From Fontisubflavum oceani (GTDB taxonomy: Bacteria; Pseudomonadota; Alphaproteobacteria; Rhodobacterales; Rhodobacteraceae), in NCBI RefSeq assembly GCF_030407165.1, contig NZ_CP129111.1:3348001-3412000 (forward strand): a stretch of 64,000 bases of DNA. Direction: 5' to 3'. The notes below the pieces were generated by a model. That model was not told where the DNA came from. It searched no databases and worked only from the letters and a program-made list of their open reading frames with translations. Position 1 is the stretch's first letter, and every line of letters begins with the position of its first letter. Shown one piece after another: positions 28,964 to 38,130 of the stretch. The translations under genes and the position numbers were made by a program.

Positions 28964-29886
28964 GATGCATCCTCCACGATCCAAGCGCAAAACTGTCCGA
29001 AACTCATGCCGCAGACCTGCGCCTGCTCGGGGCTGAGCGAGGTCGGGGTCATGCCCGGCTGCGTATTGGTCTCCAAGATGATCAACCCATCCAGACCGCG
29101 TGTTTCATCCCATCGAAAATCGGTCCGCGACACTCCACGGCACCCCAGGGCATTATGGGCCGTCACAGCCATGTCCATGCACGCATCAAAAATCTGGCTC
29201 GGGATATTGGCGGGCACCTCATGGCGCGACCCACCAGGTGCGTATTTGGCGTGATAGTCATACCAGCCATCGGTGATAATATCAGTGACGGTCAGCGCCT
29301 TGTCGCCCATCACGGTCGTGGTGAGTTCGCGACCCGGCGCATAGGTTTCCACCATCACCTCTGTCGGCATGATATCTTCAAGTTGCGGCGGGCCGTTGGC
29401 GGCCTCTTGCACAATATAGACGCCGACCGAGGAGCCTTCGTTGTTCGGCTTCACCACGTAAGGCGGGGTCATCACATGGTCGGCCATGACGTCGGCCTTG
29501 GGAGCCAAAAGGCTCTCAACCACGGGCAAACCATGGGTCCGAAACACGGTCTTGCTGCGCTGTTTATCCATCGCCAGCGCTGAGGCCAGAACGCCGGAAT
29601 GGGTGTAGGGAATGCGCAGCCACTCGAGAAGGCCTTGGACACATCCATCCTCACCCCACCGGCCATGAAGGGCATTAAAGACAACATCGGGTTTGAGATC
29701 GCCCAAGCGCACAGGCAGATCGGTGCCCGCATCGAGCTCCGTCACCTGATATCCCTCACCCCGCAGCGCGTCGGCGCATTCACGCCCAGTGGACAGAGAC
29801 ACCTCGCGTTCCGCCGAGGGGCCACCCATCAAAACCGCAACTGTGGGGCGTGCTCTGCTCGAACGCACCGCCACGATCTGCCTCAT
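28951..29886 (-). CDS. ddl: D-alanine--D-alanine ligase
   Basis: ATP-grasp enzyme making the D-Ala-D-Ala dipeptide for MurF. 311 residues: VLMGGPSAEREVSLSTG at the start, LHGRWGEDGCVQGLLE, VVKPNNEGSSVGV, VSRTDFRWD and ILETNTQPGMTPTSL carrying ATP and magnesium ligands. Length standard. It is between murB and ftsQ, as in most proteobacterial dcw clusters. Confidence 0.96.
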   Translation of the reverse strand: MRQIVAVRSSRARPTVAVLMGGPSAEREVSLSTGRECADALRGEGYQVTELDAGTDLPVRLGDLKPDVVFNALHGRWGEDGCVQGLLEWLRIPYTHSGVLASALAMDKQRSKTVFRTHGLPVVESLLAPKADVMADHVMTPPYVVKPNNEGSSVGVYIVQEAANGPPQLEDIMPTEVMVETYAPGRELTTTVMGDKALTVTDIITDGWYDYHAKYAPGGSRHEVPANIPSQIFDACMDMAVTAHNALGCRGVSRTDFRWDETRGLDGLIILETNTQPGMTPTSLSPEQAQVCGMSFGQFCAWIVEDASCDR

Positions 29887-29933
29887 ATACCGCCGGGCTT
29901 ATTTGGCGCCCGTTTGGTGTTGTTTTCCGTCGG

Positions 29934-30871
29934 TTAATCCGACGGTTTGTCGCCCGCAGGCTCCCCCACGCGCATGATTTCCCATTCTAGCTCTATTCCA
30001 CTGTGTTGGAAAACCTTTTTCGGACCTCCTCGCCCAATCCTTCCAGATCGGCGGCGGTGGCGGTGCCGGTGTTGATCATGAAATTGGAGTGTTTCGGGCT
30101 CATCTGCGCCCCACCCAAGGTCGCCCCGCGCATACCCGCCTGGTCAATCACCTTCCAGGCCTTGAGATCATGGATGTCATCGGCACGGCCCGTGGAGCTG
30201 AACCCCGCCGGATTACGGAAGGTCGATCCGGCGCTGCGGTCTTTCGTGGGCTGGGTCGCGTCGCGTTTGGCGAGTTGATCCTCCATCCGCGCTTCAAGCG
30301 AGGCAGGGTCACCCGGTTCGGCACGGAACGTAACGGAGGTGATCACCGCGCCCTCGGGAATGTCGGTCTGACGATAGGCGAAATGGATATCATCGGGTCC
30401 AAGTGTCACCCGGCTGCCATCTCTGAGGATGGCTGTCGCCTCGACAAAATGATCCGCGACATATGAGCCATAACAGCCCGCATTCATCTTCAGCGCACCC
30501 CCAATCGAGCCAGGAATGGTGCGCAAGAAGGTCAGATCCAGCCCGGCCTTCGCCGCCTTCCGCGCCACATGGGCGTCGAGCGCGGCGGCCCCCGCCGTAA
30601 CTGTGGCCTCTCCCGTCTCGATCCCGTTGAAGCCGCGCCCAAGCCGGATCACCACGGCGCGAAGGCCACCATCTCGGACGATCAGGTTGGACCCCACGCC
30701 CATCGGGAAAACCGGAAGCGTCGGATCGAGCGCCCTTAGAAAAGTCGCAAGATCGTCTTCATCGGCAGGTTGGAAGAACACATCTGCCGGGCCACCCACA
30801 CGAAGCCATGTGAGATCGGCAAGAGGGCGCGCCAGGGTCAAATGGCCACGAGTTTGGGGGAGTTTTGTCAA
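29934..30871 (-). CDS. murB: UDP-N-acetylenolpyruvoylglucosamine reductase, frame broken
   Basis: FAD enzyme that reduces UDP-GlcNAc-enolpyruvate to UDP-MurNAc. The 312-residue product (after repair) has WLRVGGPADVFF, MGVGSNLIVRDGG, TIPGSIGGALKMNAGCYG and DRSAGSTFRNP with the catalytic Ser. The raw frame stops at 29993 right after EEVRKRF. Adding one base in the T5 run at 30016-30020 (A5 on the coding strand) restores VFQHSGIELEWEIMRVGEP, the normal MurB ending with its conserved Glu, and a stop at 29934. Confidence 0.93.
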
Positions 30872-31042
30872 TCAGGCGCATCCTGTTCCAAACGCCACCC
30901 TGCGACGGGCGAACCGATGTGGCCACCGATAAACGCGCCAACAGTGAGGAGCAAGGTGCTATGGTCTTGATGCGTGCAGGCAAAGCCTTTCCAAAACAGA
31001 TCTCGCAGTCTCGTCAGGCGGGTCGACAGCGAAACGGCGTGC

Positions 31043-31294
31043 CTATTGGCTGCCGCTGACCCGGCGCAACCAGCGGCCCAAATAGATGAGAGGCCAACGC
31101 AAGATCGACGCCCCCGCCAGCAAGAGGCCCAAGCCCCACCAGGGTCCAAGTTGCCAGGTCACATAGCCCAGAAGAGGGATACCCGTCGCGATCAGCATCC
31201 AAGCCGCCGGCCAATGATACCGCTGCGGCCCTAGCCCAATCAGACAGGCGATCAGCGCCCAGAGGCATGCCAATGTCAGCGACAAAGGCATCAT
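31043..31294 (-). CDS. DUF2484 small membrane protein, second copy
   Basis: 83 residues, nearly all in two or three membrane segments, starting MPLSLTLACLWALIACLIG after a first Met and ending RWPLIYLGRWLRRVSGSQ. It aligns along its whole length with the gene just upstream (LTLACLW, then a GP-turn, then RxPLxY), so the two are tandem duplicates. GGGGA lies before the ATG at 31294, which overlaps the upstream stop in ATGA. Small membrane proteins of this family occur between murC and murB in Rhodobacterales; function unknown. Confidence 0.8.
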   Translation of the reverse strand: MMPLSLTLACLWALIACLIGLGPQRYHWPAAWMLIATGIPLLGYVTWQLGPWWGLGLLLAGASILRWPLIYLGRWLRRVSGSQ

Positions 31295-31542
31295 GTTTCC
31301 CCTTTCAGGCGATCCAACGCGCGGCGGGCGAAATAAACTAGGGGACGGCGGAACATCGACAGCACGGCGAACACCACCAGCAGAACCAAAAGCGGGCCAT
31401 GTTGCAAAGCCACATAAACGGCCAGCGGAACGGACAGGATCAGTAGCGTAATGCCCGGAAGATACTGATGCCGCATCGGCAACATCGCCACGATGGCGGC
31501 GGCCAGCACCCACAAACAGGCCAAGGTCAAGGATGCGCTCAT
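31291..31542 (-). CDS. DUF2484 small membrane protein, first copy
   Basis: 83 residues, starting MSASLTLACLWVLAAAIVAM, with two or three hydrophobic segments and ending with a basic RRPLVYFARRALDRLKGET tail, which would face the cytoplasm by the positive-inside rule. It is a paralogue of the next gene and translationally coupled to it. It follows murC by about 110 bases. A role in envelope growth can only be guessed from position. Confidence 0.8.
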   Translation of the reverse strand: MSASLTLACLWVLAAAIVAMLPMRHQYLPGITLLILSVPLAVYVALQHGPLLVLLVVFAVLSMFRRPLVYFARRALDRLKGET

Positions 31543-31651
31543 ATGGCAGCTCTCGATCTCTGGCTAGGCAGGGCCACTTGACCACACGCCAAGACCCGCG
31601 CCCGGGCCCTGAGCAGATCAACGGAATGGAAGCCCGGCCCGATCATAACGG

Positions 31652-33052
31652 TTAACGCTTCGATAACCGGTCGGGCAAACCGTGGGCCCAAGCGGAAATC
31701 GTGCCCGCGCCGAGGCAGACCACCATATCGCCAGCGCGGGCTTGCTCGCGCACGAGGCGCTCAAGGTCATCCTCATGATGCAACGCGCGCGCATGGCGGT
31801 GGCCATGGCGGATCAATCCGGCCACCAAATCATCCCGGCTCGCGCCCTCGATCGGCTCTTCGCCCGCCGCAAATACCTCGGCAATTGCCACCACATCCGC
31901 CTCGTTGAAACAGGCGCAGAACTCTTCGAAAAGCGACGAAAGGCGGCTATAGCGGTGCGGTTGATGCACCGCGATCACCCGCCCCTCGCACGCTTGGCGC
32001 GCCGCTTTCAACACGGCGGCAATCTCCACCGGGTGATGGCCATAGTCGTCGATGATGGTCACTCCATCCACCTCGCCAACTTTGGTGAAGCGGCGGTTGA
32101 CGCCTTTGAACGCGGCCAGGGCATCGCGGATTTCGCTTTGTTTCATACCCAGATGCCGCGCGACCGCGACCGCGGCTAGGGCATTTGAAACGTTGTGATC
32201 GCCTGGCATGGGAAGGGTACACCCCTCGATCACATGCCCTTCGGCCTGGAGCGCGATGTCGAACTGCGCCGCACCTTTGGCATAGGTCAGATTGACCGCC
32301 CGCACGTCGGCCTGCGCATTGAACCCAAAAGTCAGCACACGGCGATCGGTGATCTTTCCGACAAGCGTTTGCACATCCGGATCATCGGTGCAGCAGACCG
32401 CCAAGCCATAAAACGGAATGTTGGAGACGAAATCGAGAAAGCCCTGATGCAAGGCCTCTTCGGTACCCCAATGCTCCATATGCTCCGGGTCGATATTGGT
32501 GACAATCGCGATGGTGGCGGGCAGCCGGTTGAAGGTGCCGTCGCTCTCATCGGCCTCGACCACCATCCACTCGCCCTGCCCCATCCGCGCGTTGGACCCA
32601 TAGGCATGGATGATCCCGCCATTGATCACCGTCGGATCGACACCACCTGCGTCGAGAAGGGTCGCCACCATGGTCGTGGTTGTGGTCTTCCCATGCGTCC
32701 CCGCGACGGCGATGTTGGATTTGATCCGCATCAGCTCGGCGAGCATCTCCGCCCGGCGGACAACCGGCAGGCCCATCGCGCGGGCCGCGTCGAGTTCGGC
32801 ATTGCCCGGCTTGATCGCGCTGGAGATCACCACGACCTCTGCCTCTTCCAAGTTCTCCGCCTTCTGGCCGATGAAGATTTTCGCGCCCAACCCATTCAAC
32901 CGCTCGGTGATTTTGGACGGCTTCAGATCCGAGCCCTGGACCTCATAGCCGTGGTTCAACAGAACCTCTGCAATGCCAGACATCCCGATCCCGCCGATGC
33001 CCACGAAATGGATCGGCCCCAATTGGGTGGGAAGTTTGGTGGCGGCGCTCAT
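31652..33052 (-). CDS. murC: UDP-N-acetylmuramate--L-alanine ligase
   Basis: Adds L-Ala to UDP-MurNAc. 466 residues: Rossmann start HFVGIGGIGMSGIAEVL, ATP loop GTHGKTTTTT, VVEADESDGTF, NIDPEHMEHWG, and the C-terminal domain with NRRFTKVGEVDG and DDYGHHPVEIAA. Intact and standard length. It overlaps the murG stop by four bases. Confidence 0.97.
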   Translation of the reverse strand: MSAATKLPTQLGPIHFVGIGGIGMSGIAEVLLNHGYEVQGSDLKPSKITERLNGLGAKIFIGQKAENLEEAEVVVISSAIKPGNAELDAARAMGLPVVRRAEMLAELMRIKSNIAVAGTHGKTTTTTMVATLLDAGGVDPTVINGGIIHAYGSNARMGQGEWMVVEADESDGTFNRLPATIAIVTNIDPEHMEHWGTEEALHQGFLDFVSNIPFYGLAVCCTDDPDVQTLVGKITDRRVLTFGFNAQADVRAVNLTYAKGAAQFDIALQAEGHVIEGCTLPMPGDHNVSNALAAVAVARHLGMKQSEIRDALAAFKGVNRRFTKVGEVDGVTIIDDYGHHPVEIAAVLKAARQACEGRVIAVHQPHRYSRLSSLFEEFCACFNEADVVAIAEVFAAGEEPIEGASRDDLVAGLIRHGHRHARALHHEDDLERLVREQARAGDMVVCLGAGTISAWAHGLPDRLSKR

Positions 33053-34151
33053 GACTGACCTTTCTTTGCCAATTCTTCGACCAGAACCGCCAGCCTCTCG
33101 GTGGCGTCGGGAAGCCCGGTGCTAAGCGCGGCAAGCGACATCTGCAAGGCGGCATTTGGCTGGTTCAAAATGGCGGTGATGTGCTGGGCCAGGCTCTCCG
33201 GTGTAAACTGGCTCTCGGGCATCAAAATCGCGGCATTGGCCTCAACCAAAGCTCGAGCATTGGCCGTCTGATGATCCGCGGCGGCCGCGGCGAAGGGCAC
33301 CAGAATAGACGGGCGTCCGATGATCGAAATATCGGCCACCGAGGACGCGCCCGACCGGCTGATGACCAGTTGCGCTTCGGAAAGCCGACGTGGGATATCG
33401 CGGAAAAATGGCTCGACCTCGGCATCGACCCCCATCTCGGCATAGGCCTGGGCCACACGCGCCTGATCCTCCGGGCGCGCTTGTTGCGCCACACGGATAT
33501 TGGCGCGAAACGGCTCAGGCAGAGCGGCAATCGCTTCCGGCACCACATCGGAGAGAATGCGCGCGCCCTGGCTTCCACCAATCACGACAACCGACATTGG
33601 ATAGTCGCCCGGCGCGATATAGGCAGCCCCGGCGCGTTCCAACACCGCTGCGCGCACCGGATTGCCGGTGTGAACCGCGTTGGTGCCGTCGGGCAATTCG
33701 GTTGGCCAAGTCCCGCAAGCCACCACATCCACGCGTTTGGCGAAGACCTGATTGACCCGGCCCAAAACGCCATTTTGTTCGTGCAACATGCGCGGCCGCC
33801 CTGTGAGCCAAGCCGCCCCCATCGCCGGGATCGAGGGATAACCACCGAACCCAACCACGACCGCTGGCTTTTCGCGCGCCATCCGCGCGGTTGCCGCGAG
33901 AATGCCCCCAAAATCCGAAACGGCGTCGCCAGTTTCGCCAGAAGCCCACCACGCGCGAAGGTCGCTGACGAGACCTGTCGCACCTCCACCACATGTGGGA
34001 ACCCACCGGTATAGCGCGCGCCGCGCGCATCGGTGGACAACGTCACTTTCCACCCCCGGCGCAACATCGCCTCGGCCAGCGCCTGAGCCGGGAACATGTG
34101 CCCGCCAGTGCCGCCAGCCGCGATGATCAGATGTGGAGCCGATGCAGTCAT
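33049..34151 (-). CDS. murG: MurG glycosyltransferase (lipid II synthesis), frame broken
   Basis: Transfers GlcNAc from UDP-GlcNAc to lipid I at the inner face of the membrane. The glycine loop IIAAGGTGGHMFPA opens the protein; GFGGYPSIPA, HEQNGVLGRVN, VIGGSQGARILS and SRSGASSVADISIIGRPSILVP follow. The gene is split by one missing base in the C5 run at 33905-33909 (G5 on the coding strand); repair reads FRILGGILAATA and gives 367 residues, the normal size. It starts 5 bases after the ftsW stop. Confidence 0.94.
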
Positions 34152-34155
34152 AGAC

Positions 34156-35322
34156 CTACCGGTGCCGCGACAGAAGAATATCGCCGATTTCGCCTTGAGG
34201 ACGGGTCCGGGTCAGGGCCAGAAGCATGCCGATGGCAATGCCGGTGGCAATCAAGCTTGAGCCACCATAGCTCACGAACGGCAAGGTCATGCCTTTGGCC
34301 GGCAGAAGCCGTACCGCGACCCCCATATTGATGATCGCTTGTAAGGCCAGAAGGCTCACCAGCCCGGCACCGGCGAGACGGATGAACGGATCCCGCTCCT
34401 TCATCAACCGGAAGAACCCACGCAGCGCGATGGCCCCAAGGAGGGCGATGATCACCAGAACCAGCACCAGCCCATATTCCTCCGCCGCCACGGCGATGAT
34501 GAAATCCGTATGCGCATCCGGCAGGGTCCATTTCACGGCCCCCTCGCCCAGCCCCGCGCCGAAAAAGCCGCCCTCTCGGATCGCGTTCGTAGCATAGGCA
34601 AGCTGCGTGTTGGGGTCGAGCTCTGCCGAAAGGAACCCATCGATCCGACGCGCGAAATGTTCCGAATTGGAGTAGGCCACCGTTCCGGCCACGGCCACCG
34701 CAGCCCCCACCAAACCCAAAAGCAGCATCGGCGCACCGGCCACAAAATAGATCACACACCAGGCAAACAGCACCAGCGCCGCTTGCCCGAAATCGGGCTG
34801 CATCGCCAAGAAGCCAACAATTGTCAGCGTCACAACCAGCGAGACCAGCTTGCCCGGCGGGCCGCCCACCTCTTGGCTGGCCGCCACCATCCAGGCGACG
34901 AAAATCACGTAGACAGGCTTGAGGAACTCCGACGGCTGCACACTGGCGAAACCAAGCGAATACCAGCGCACCGCGCCTTGCCCGTAATCCGTGCCAAAGG
35001 CAGGCAAGAGCGCCAGCGCCCCAAACGCTGCGAAAAACCCAAGAACCGCGAGGCGCCGGATTTGGATCGGCGTCAGCATGGACACCATCACCATCACCGT
35101 CAGAGCCAAGCCGCCAAAGGCCGCTTGCCGCAAAACATAGTGAAACGGATCATGGCCATTTCGCTCCGCCAAAGGTGGCGACGCCGCCAAGCCCAAGAGC
35201 AGACCTATGGCGAAAAGGGCCAAGATGCACCCAATGGTGACCCGGTCCACTGTCCGCCACCAGCGCGGCAGAATCGCCTCGCCCGATTGCACGATCACCG
35301 TGCCATGCGCCATTTCCGTCAT
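34156..35322 (-). CDS. ftsW: Septal peptidoglycan glycosyltransferase FtsW
   Basis: SEDS-family polymerase with about ten membrane segments that works with FtsI. 388 residues, with WYSLGFASVQPSEFLKPVYVIF carrying the conserved catalytic-site region, MQPDFGQAALV with the conserved Asp, and VRLLPAKGMTLPFVSYGGSSL near the C-terminus. Intact. Its start is 117 bases from the VOC gene upstream, so an internal promoter is possible. Confidence 0.96.
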   Translation of the reverse strand: MTEMAHGTVIVQSGEAILPRWWRTVDRVTIGCILALFAIGLLLGLAASPPLAERNGHDPFHYVLRQAAFGGLALTVMVMVSMLTPIQIRRLAVLGFFAAFGALALLPAFGTDYGQGAVRWYSLGFASVQPSEFLKPVYVIFVAWMVAASQEVGGPPGKLVSLVVTLTIVGFLAMQPDFGQAALVLFAWCVIYFVAGAPMLLLGLVGAAVAVAGTVAYSNSEHFARRIDGFLSAELDPNTQLAYATNAIREGGFFGAGLGEGAVKWTLPDAHTDFIIAVAAEEYGLVLVLVIIALLGAIALRGFFRLMKERDPFIRLAGAGLVSLLALQAIINMGVAVRLLPAKGMTLPFVSYGGSSLIATGIAIGMLLALTRTRPQGEIGDILLSRHR

Positions 35323-35439
35323 GGGATACCGCCCGATACTGCCTCATTGTGCCCGGTTTTCCGGGTCTGGGCGGCAGCTTAGCGCGAAATCGTGCCCGGG
35401 GCCAGCAAAACAACAGCCATGGGCGGGGAGTGGCCGATC

Positions 35440-35823
35440 TCAGCTTGGCGGTTGCCAGAGCTCAATCTTGCGACCATCGTGGTCCAGAATCCAGCCGAAT
35501 TGCCCGTATTCGAGATTTTCGCGCGGCTGCAACTCTTCCACACCCTCGGCTTTCGCTCGGGCCAGCATTCCGTCGAGATCATCAACCATCAAGTTCAGCA
35601 TGAACGGCAGTGTCGACGGTTTGAAATACTCGCTATCCGCCGCAAATGGCGCAAAAATCGTCCGCGCCCCTTCGGGAAACTGCTTTGCGCTTTCACGATG
35701 CCCGAAATCGAACCCGCCATAATCGTTCGGCACCATCCCCAAGACACGCGCATACCAAGATTTCGTCGCATCCGGGTCCGCGCAATGCAAAAACACGCCG
35801 CCCACACCGATCACATCCGCCAT
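35440..35823 (-). CDS. VOC/glyoxalase-like protein within dcw cluster
   Basis: 127 residues with the paired beta-alpha-beta-beta-beta units of the vicinal oxygen chelate fold: GVGGVFLHCADPDATKSWYARVLGM at the start and WILDHDGRKIELWQPP at the end with the usual Glu metal ligand. Substrate unknown. It lies between murD and ftsW on the same strand with gaps of 70 and 117 bases, so it is likely transcribed with them but need not act in cell-wall synthesis. Confidence 0.85.
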   Translation of the reverse strand: MADVIGVGGVFLHCADPDATKSWYARVLGMVPNDYGGFDFGHRESAKQFPEGARTIFAPFAADSEYFKPSTLPFMLNLMVDDLDGMLARAKAEGVEELQPRENLEYGQFGWILDHDGRKIELWQPPS

Positions 35824-35893
35824 ATCGACCTCCCTGCCGCAAGATTTCCGAAACGGGTTTCAGGCAGAGACTAACACGGATTGCGGCGCGGCC

Positions 35894-37296
35894 CTATCCG
35901 GCCAGATGACGGGACACGTGAGCCATAAAATCCTGACCGCGCTGCTCGAAGTTGTCGTACTGATCAAAACTGCCGCAGCTGGGGCGAGCAAGACGGTCTC
36001 GCCCGGCGCGGCCTCTGCCGCGGCCCGGTCCACCGCCGTTGCCATATCGGTGCAAATCTCATGAGGCACATCGCCCAGTTGCAAGGCAAAGCCTTGCGCC
36101 TCGCGCCCTATGACATACGCCTTCACAACGGTTCCAAGCGCCGACTTGAGACCGTCTAGCCCGCCCTCTTTCTCCAGCCCGCCGCAAATCCAGCGGATGC
36201 TCGGAAAGGCAGTCAGTGCCTTGGCCGCCGCATCCACATTGGTGGCTTTGCTGTCATTCACAAAAACAACGCCGTCTTTCTCACCGACAATCTGGCTCCG
36301 ATGCGGCAGCCCGGCGAAACTATGGAACGCGGCTTCGATGGCCTTTGGTGCGACGCCGAGCGCGCGTAAAGCCCCATAAGCACAGCACGCGTTCTGATGG
36401 TTATGCGCCCCTGGCAGCCCGCGAATGCCGCGCAGATCGATCGAGGCCACCTGCCGCCCCTTTCGGGCCTCGCTGAGCCAGCCTTTGCGCGCCACGATAT
36501 CCCATCCAGGGCCAGACAGTTTCTGCACCCCCGACACACGGATCAAGCGCCCATCAGCCGGGCTTTCGACCAGTTGATTGGCCATATACTGGCCTTCGCG
36601 CTCATCCACACCGATCACCGCGCGATCCGGTCCGCCTTCGGCAAAAAGCCGACGTTTGGCGGCGAAATACCCGCCCATACCGCCATGGCGATCCAGGTGA
36701 TCGGGCGAGAGATTGGTGAACACCGCCACATCCGGGGTCAAGGCACGGGCCAGGTCGATTTGATAGCTGGAGAGTTCCAGCACGATCACCTCGCCATCGA
36801 TGGGTGGTTCGATATCCAGGACGCCCACGCCGATATTGCCCGCCAATTGCGCCGGGATATCGGCCTCTTCCAAGCAGTGATGGATCAGCGCCGAGGTGGT
36901 CGACTTCCCGTTCGAACCGGTGACCGCGATCACCCGGGGTGGGGTTGGATGATCCATCCAATCGCCCGAGCCGAGCGAGCGGAAGAACAGTCCCACATCA
37001 TTGTCGACCGGCACGCCCGCCGCCCAAGCCGCCGCAATGGCCGGATGCGGGGCCGGATACAAATGAGGGATGCCCGGCGATACGATCATCGTGGCGACCC
37101 CTTCCAAAGCGCCCGGTTTCGATGGGTCGCGAAGCGAAAACCCCTCCGCCTCGGCCAGATCGCGCGCCGCCGCACCATCATCCCAAACCAACGGCTCCGC
37201 ACCGCCCGCCTGCAACGCCCGCGCGGCGGCCAAGCCAGACCGGCCCAGCCCTAACACGGCCACGGTCGCGCCTTCAAACCCTTGAACCGGGATCAT
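35894..37296 (-). CDS. murD: UDP-N-acetylmuramoylalanine--D-glutamate ligase, frame broken
   Basis: Adds D-Glu to UDP-MurNAc-L-Ala. GLGRSGLAAARAL, the ATP loop VTGSNGKSTTSALI, NLSPDHLDRHG, DSKATNVDAAAKAL and ICGGLEKEGGL are all present. Near the end the raw frame goes off after LAPAAA. Adding one base at about 35966-35972 restores FDQYDNFEQRGQDFMAHV and a stop at 35894, the typical MurD ending, giving 467 residues. An SDR gene and mraY lie upstream, a VOC gene downstream. Confidence 0.94.
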
Positions 37297-37393
37297 ATCT
37301 GCCCCATCCCCAGCTTATTCTGATCTCTCATCGTCGCGCAGAAGGCTGCCCCGTCATCGCACATTCTACAAGCCCCTGAGATCGGATCACCCC

Positions 37394-37441
37394 GCCGACC
37401 ACAAGCGCCAGTCAAATATCGCGTGGCCCGGAAGGGGCCTC
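37394..37441 (-). terminator. Terminator-like dispersed repeat, copy B
   Basis: Second copy of the element at 21067-21115. On the minus strand, 18 bases after the SDR stop, it gives GGCCCC-TTCC-GGGCC followed by ACGCGATATTTGA and TGGCGCTTG. The stem is shorter and the T run weaker than in copy A. It could partly end transcription between SDR and murD or mark an internal processing point. Confidence 0.55.
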
Positions 37442-37458
37442 CTTTGGATTACGGGCGC

Positions 37459-38130
37459 TTACCATGCAATTGGCGCGCGACGGCGGAAAAACCCGCCCGT
37501 CGGACCATCTTCGGGCAATGTCGCCAGCCATATGGCGGTATCGGCGCCCTCTTCCGGGCTCAAGCTCGCGCCCGCGCCGCCCATCCGGGTCCGCACCCAT
37601 CCCGGGCACATCGCATTGATCTTCACACCTGCAGGCAAATCCCGCACCATTGCGAGCGTGAGCGCATTCAGCGCCGCCTTCGCAACCCCATAGGCGCCGG
37701 GCCCGCCGAGACCTTCGTCAAAACTGCCCCAACCAGAGGAGACATTCACGATCCGCCCCCAGTTTTGCGCCCGCATATGTGGCGCACAGAGCCGGATCAT
37801 CTCATAGGGCGCGCGGAACATCACGTCGACAGAGGTATGAAACCCCTCCGGGTCGTCAATCATATTGGTCTCGATCAACACGCCGGCATTGTTCATCAAC
37901 ACATCGACACCGCCAATTTCGGCCAAAACGGCGTCAAATGTGCTTGGATCTTGCAGGTCCAGATGCACCGCCTCAACCCCAATTTCGCCCGCCACGGCTT
38001 GCCCCTCCGTCAGATCACGGACGCCAATCACCACGCGATATCCTTGGGTCCGCAAGCCCGCCGCAATCGCCCGACCGATCCCGCGATTGCCGCCAGTCAC
38101 CAAAGCGGTCGGAGTCGCCGGGCGCGTCAT
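37459..38130 (-). CDS. Short-chain dehydrogenase/reductase coupled to mraY
   Basis: 223-residue SDR enzyme: cofactor loop TALVTGGNRGIGRAI, NNAGVLIETN, NVSSGWGSF with the catalytic Ser, GAYGVAKAALN with the Tyr-x3-Lys pair, and CPGWVRTRMGG. The Arg after the first strand of the cofactor domain (RTQGYRVVIGVRD) suggests NADP(H). Substrate unknown. Its ATG shares one base with the mraY stop (TGATG), so it is translationally coupled to mraY and inserted into the mraY-murD junction that is normally direct. Confidence 0.88.
   Translation of the reverse strand: MTRPATPTALVTGGNRGIGRAIAAGLRTQGYRVVIGVRDLTEGQAVAGEIGVEAVHLDLQDPSTFDAVLAEIGGVDVLMNNAGVLIETNMIDDPEGFHTSVDVMFRAPYEMIRLCAPHMRAQNWGRIVNVSSGWGSFDEGLGGPGAYGVAKAALNALTLAMVRDLPAGVKINAMCPGWVRTRMGGAGASLSPEEGADTAIWLATLPEDGPTGGFFRRRAPIAW

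Noticed and set aside
29931..29950. Hairpin CCGTCGG-TTAAT-CCGACGG as a murB terminator
   Set aside because: It overlaps the repaired murB stop and lacks a T run on the minus strand; ddl starts 47 bases further, so a stop of transcription here is unlikely.
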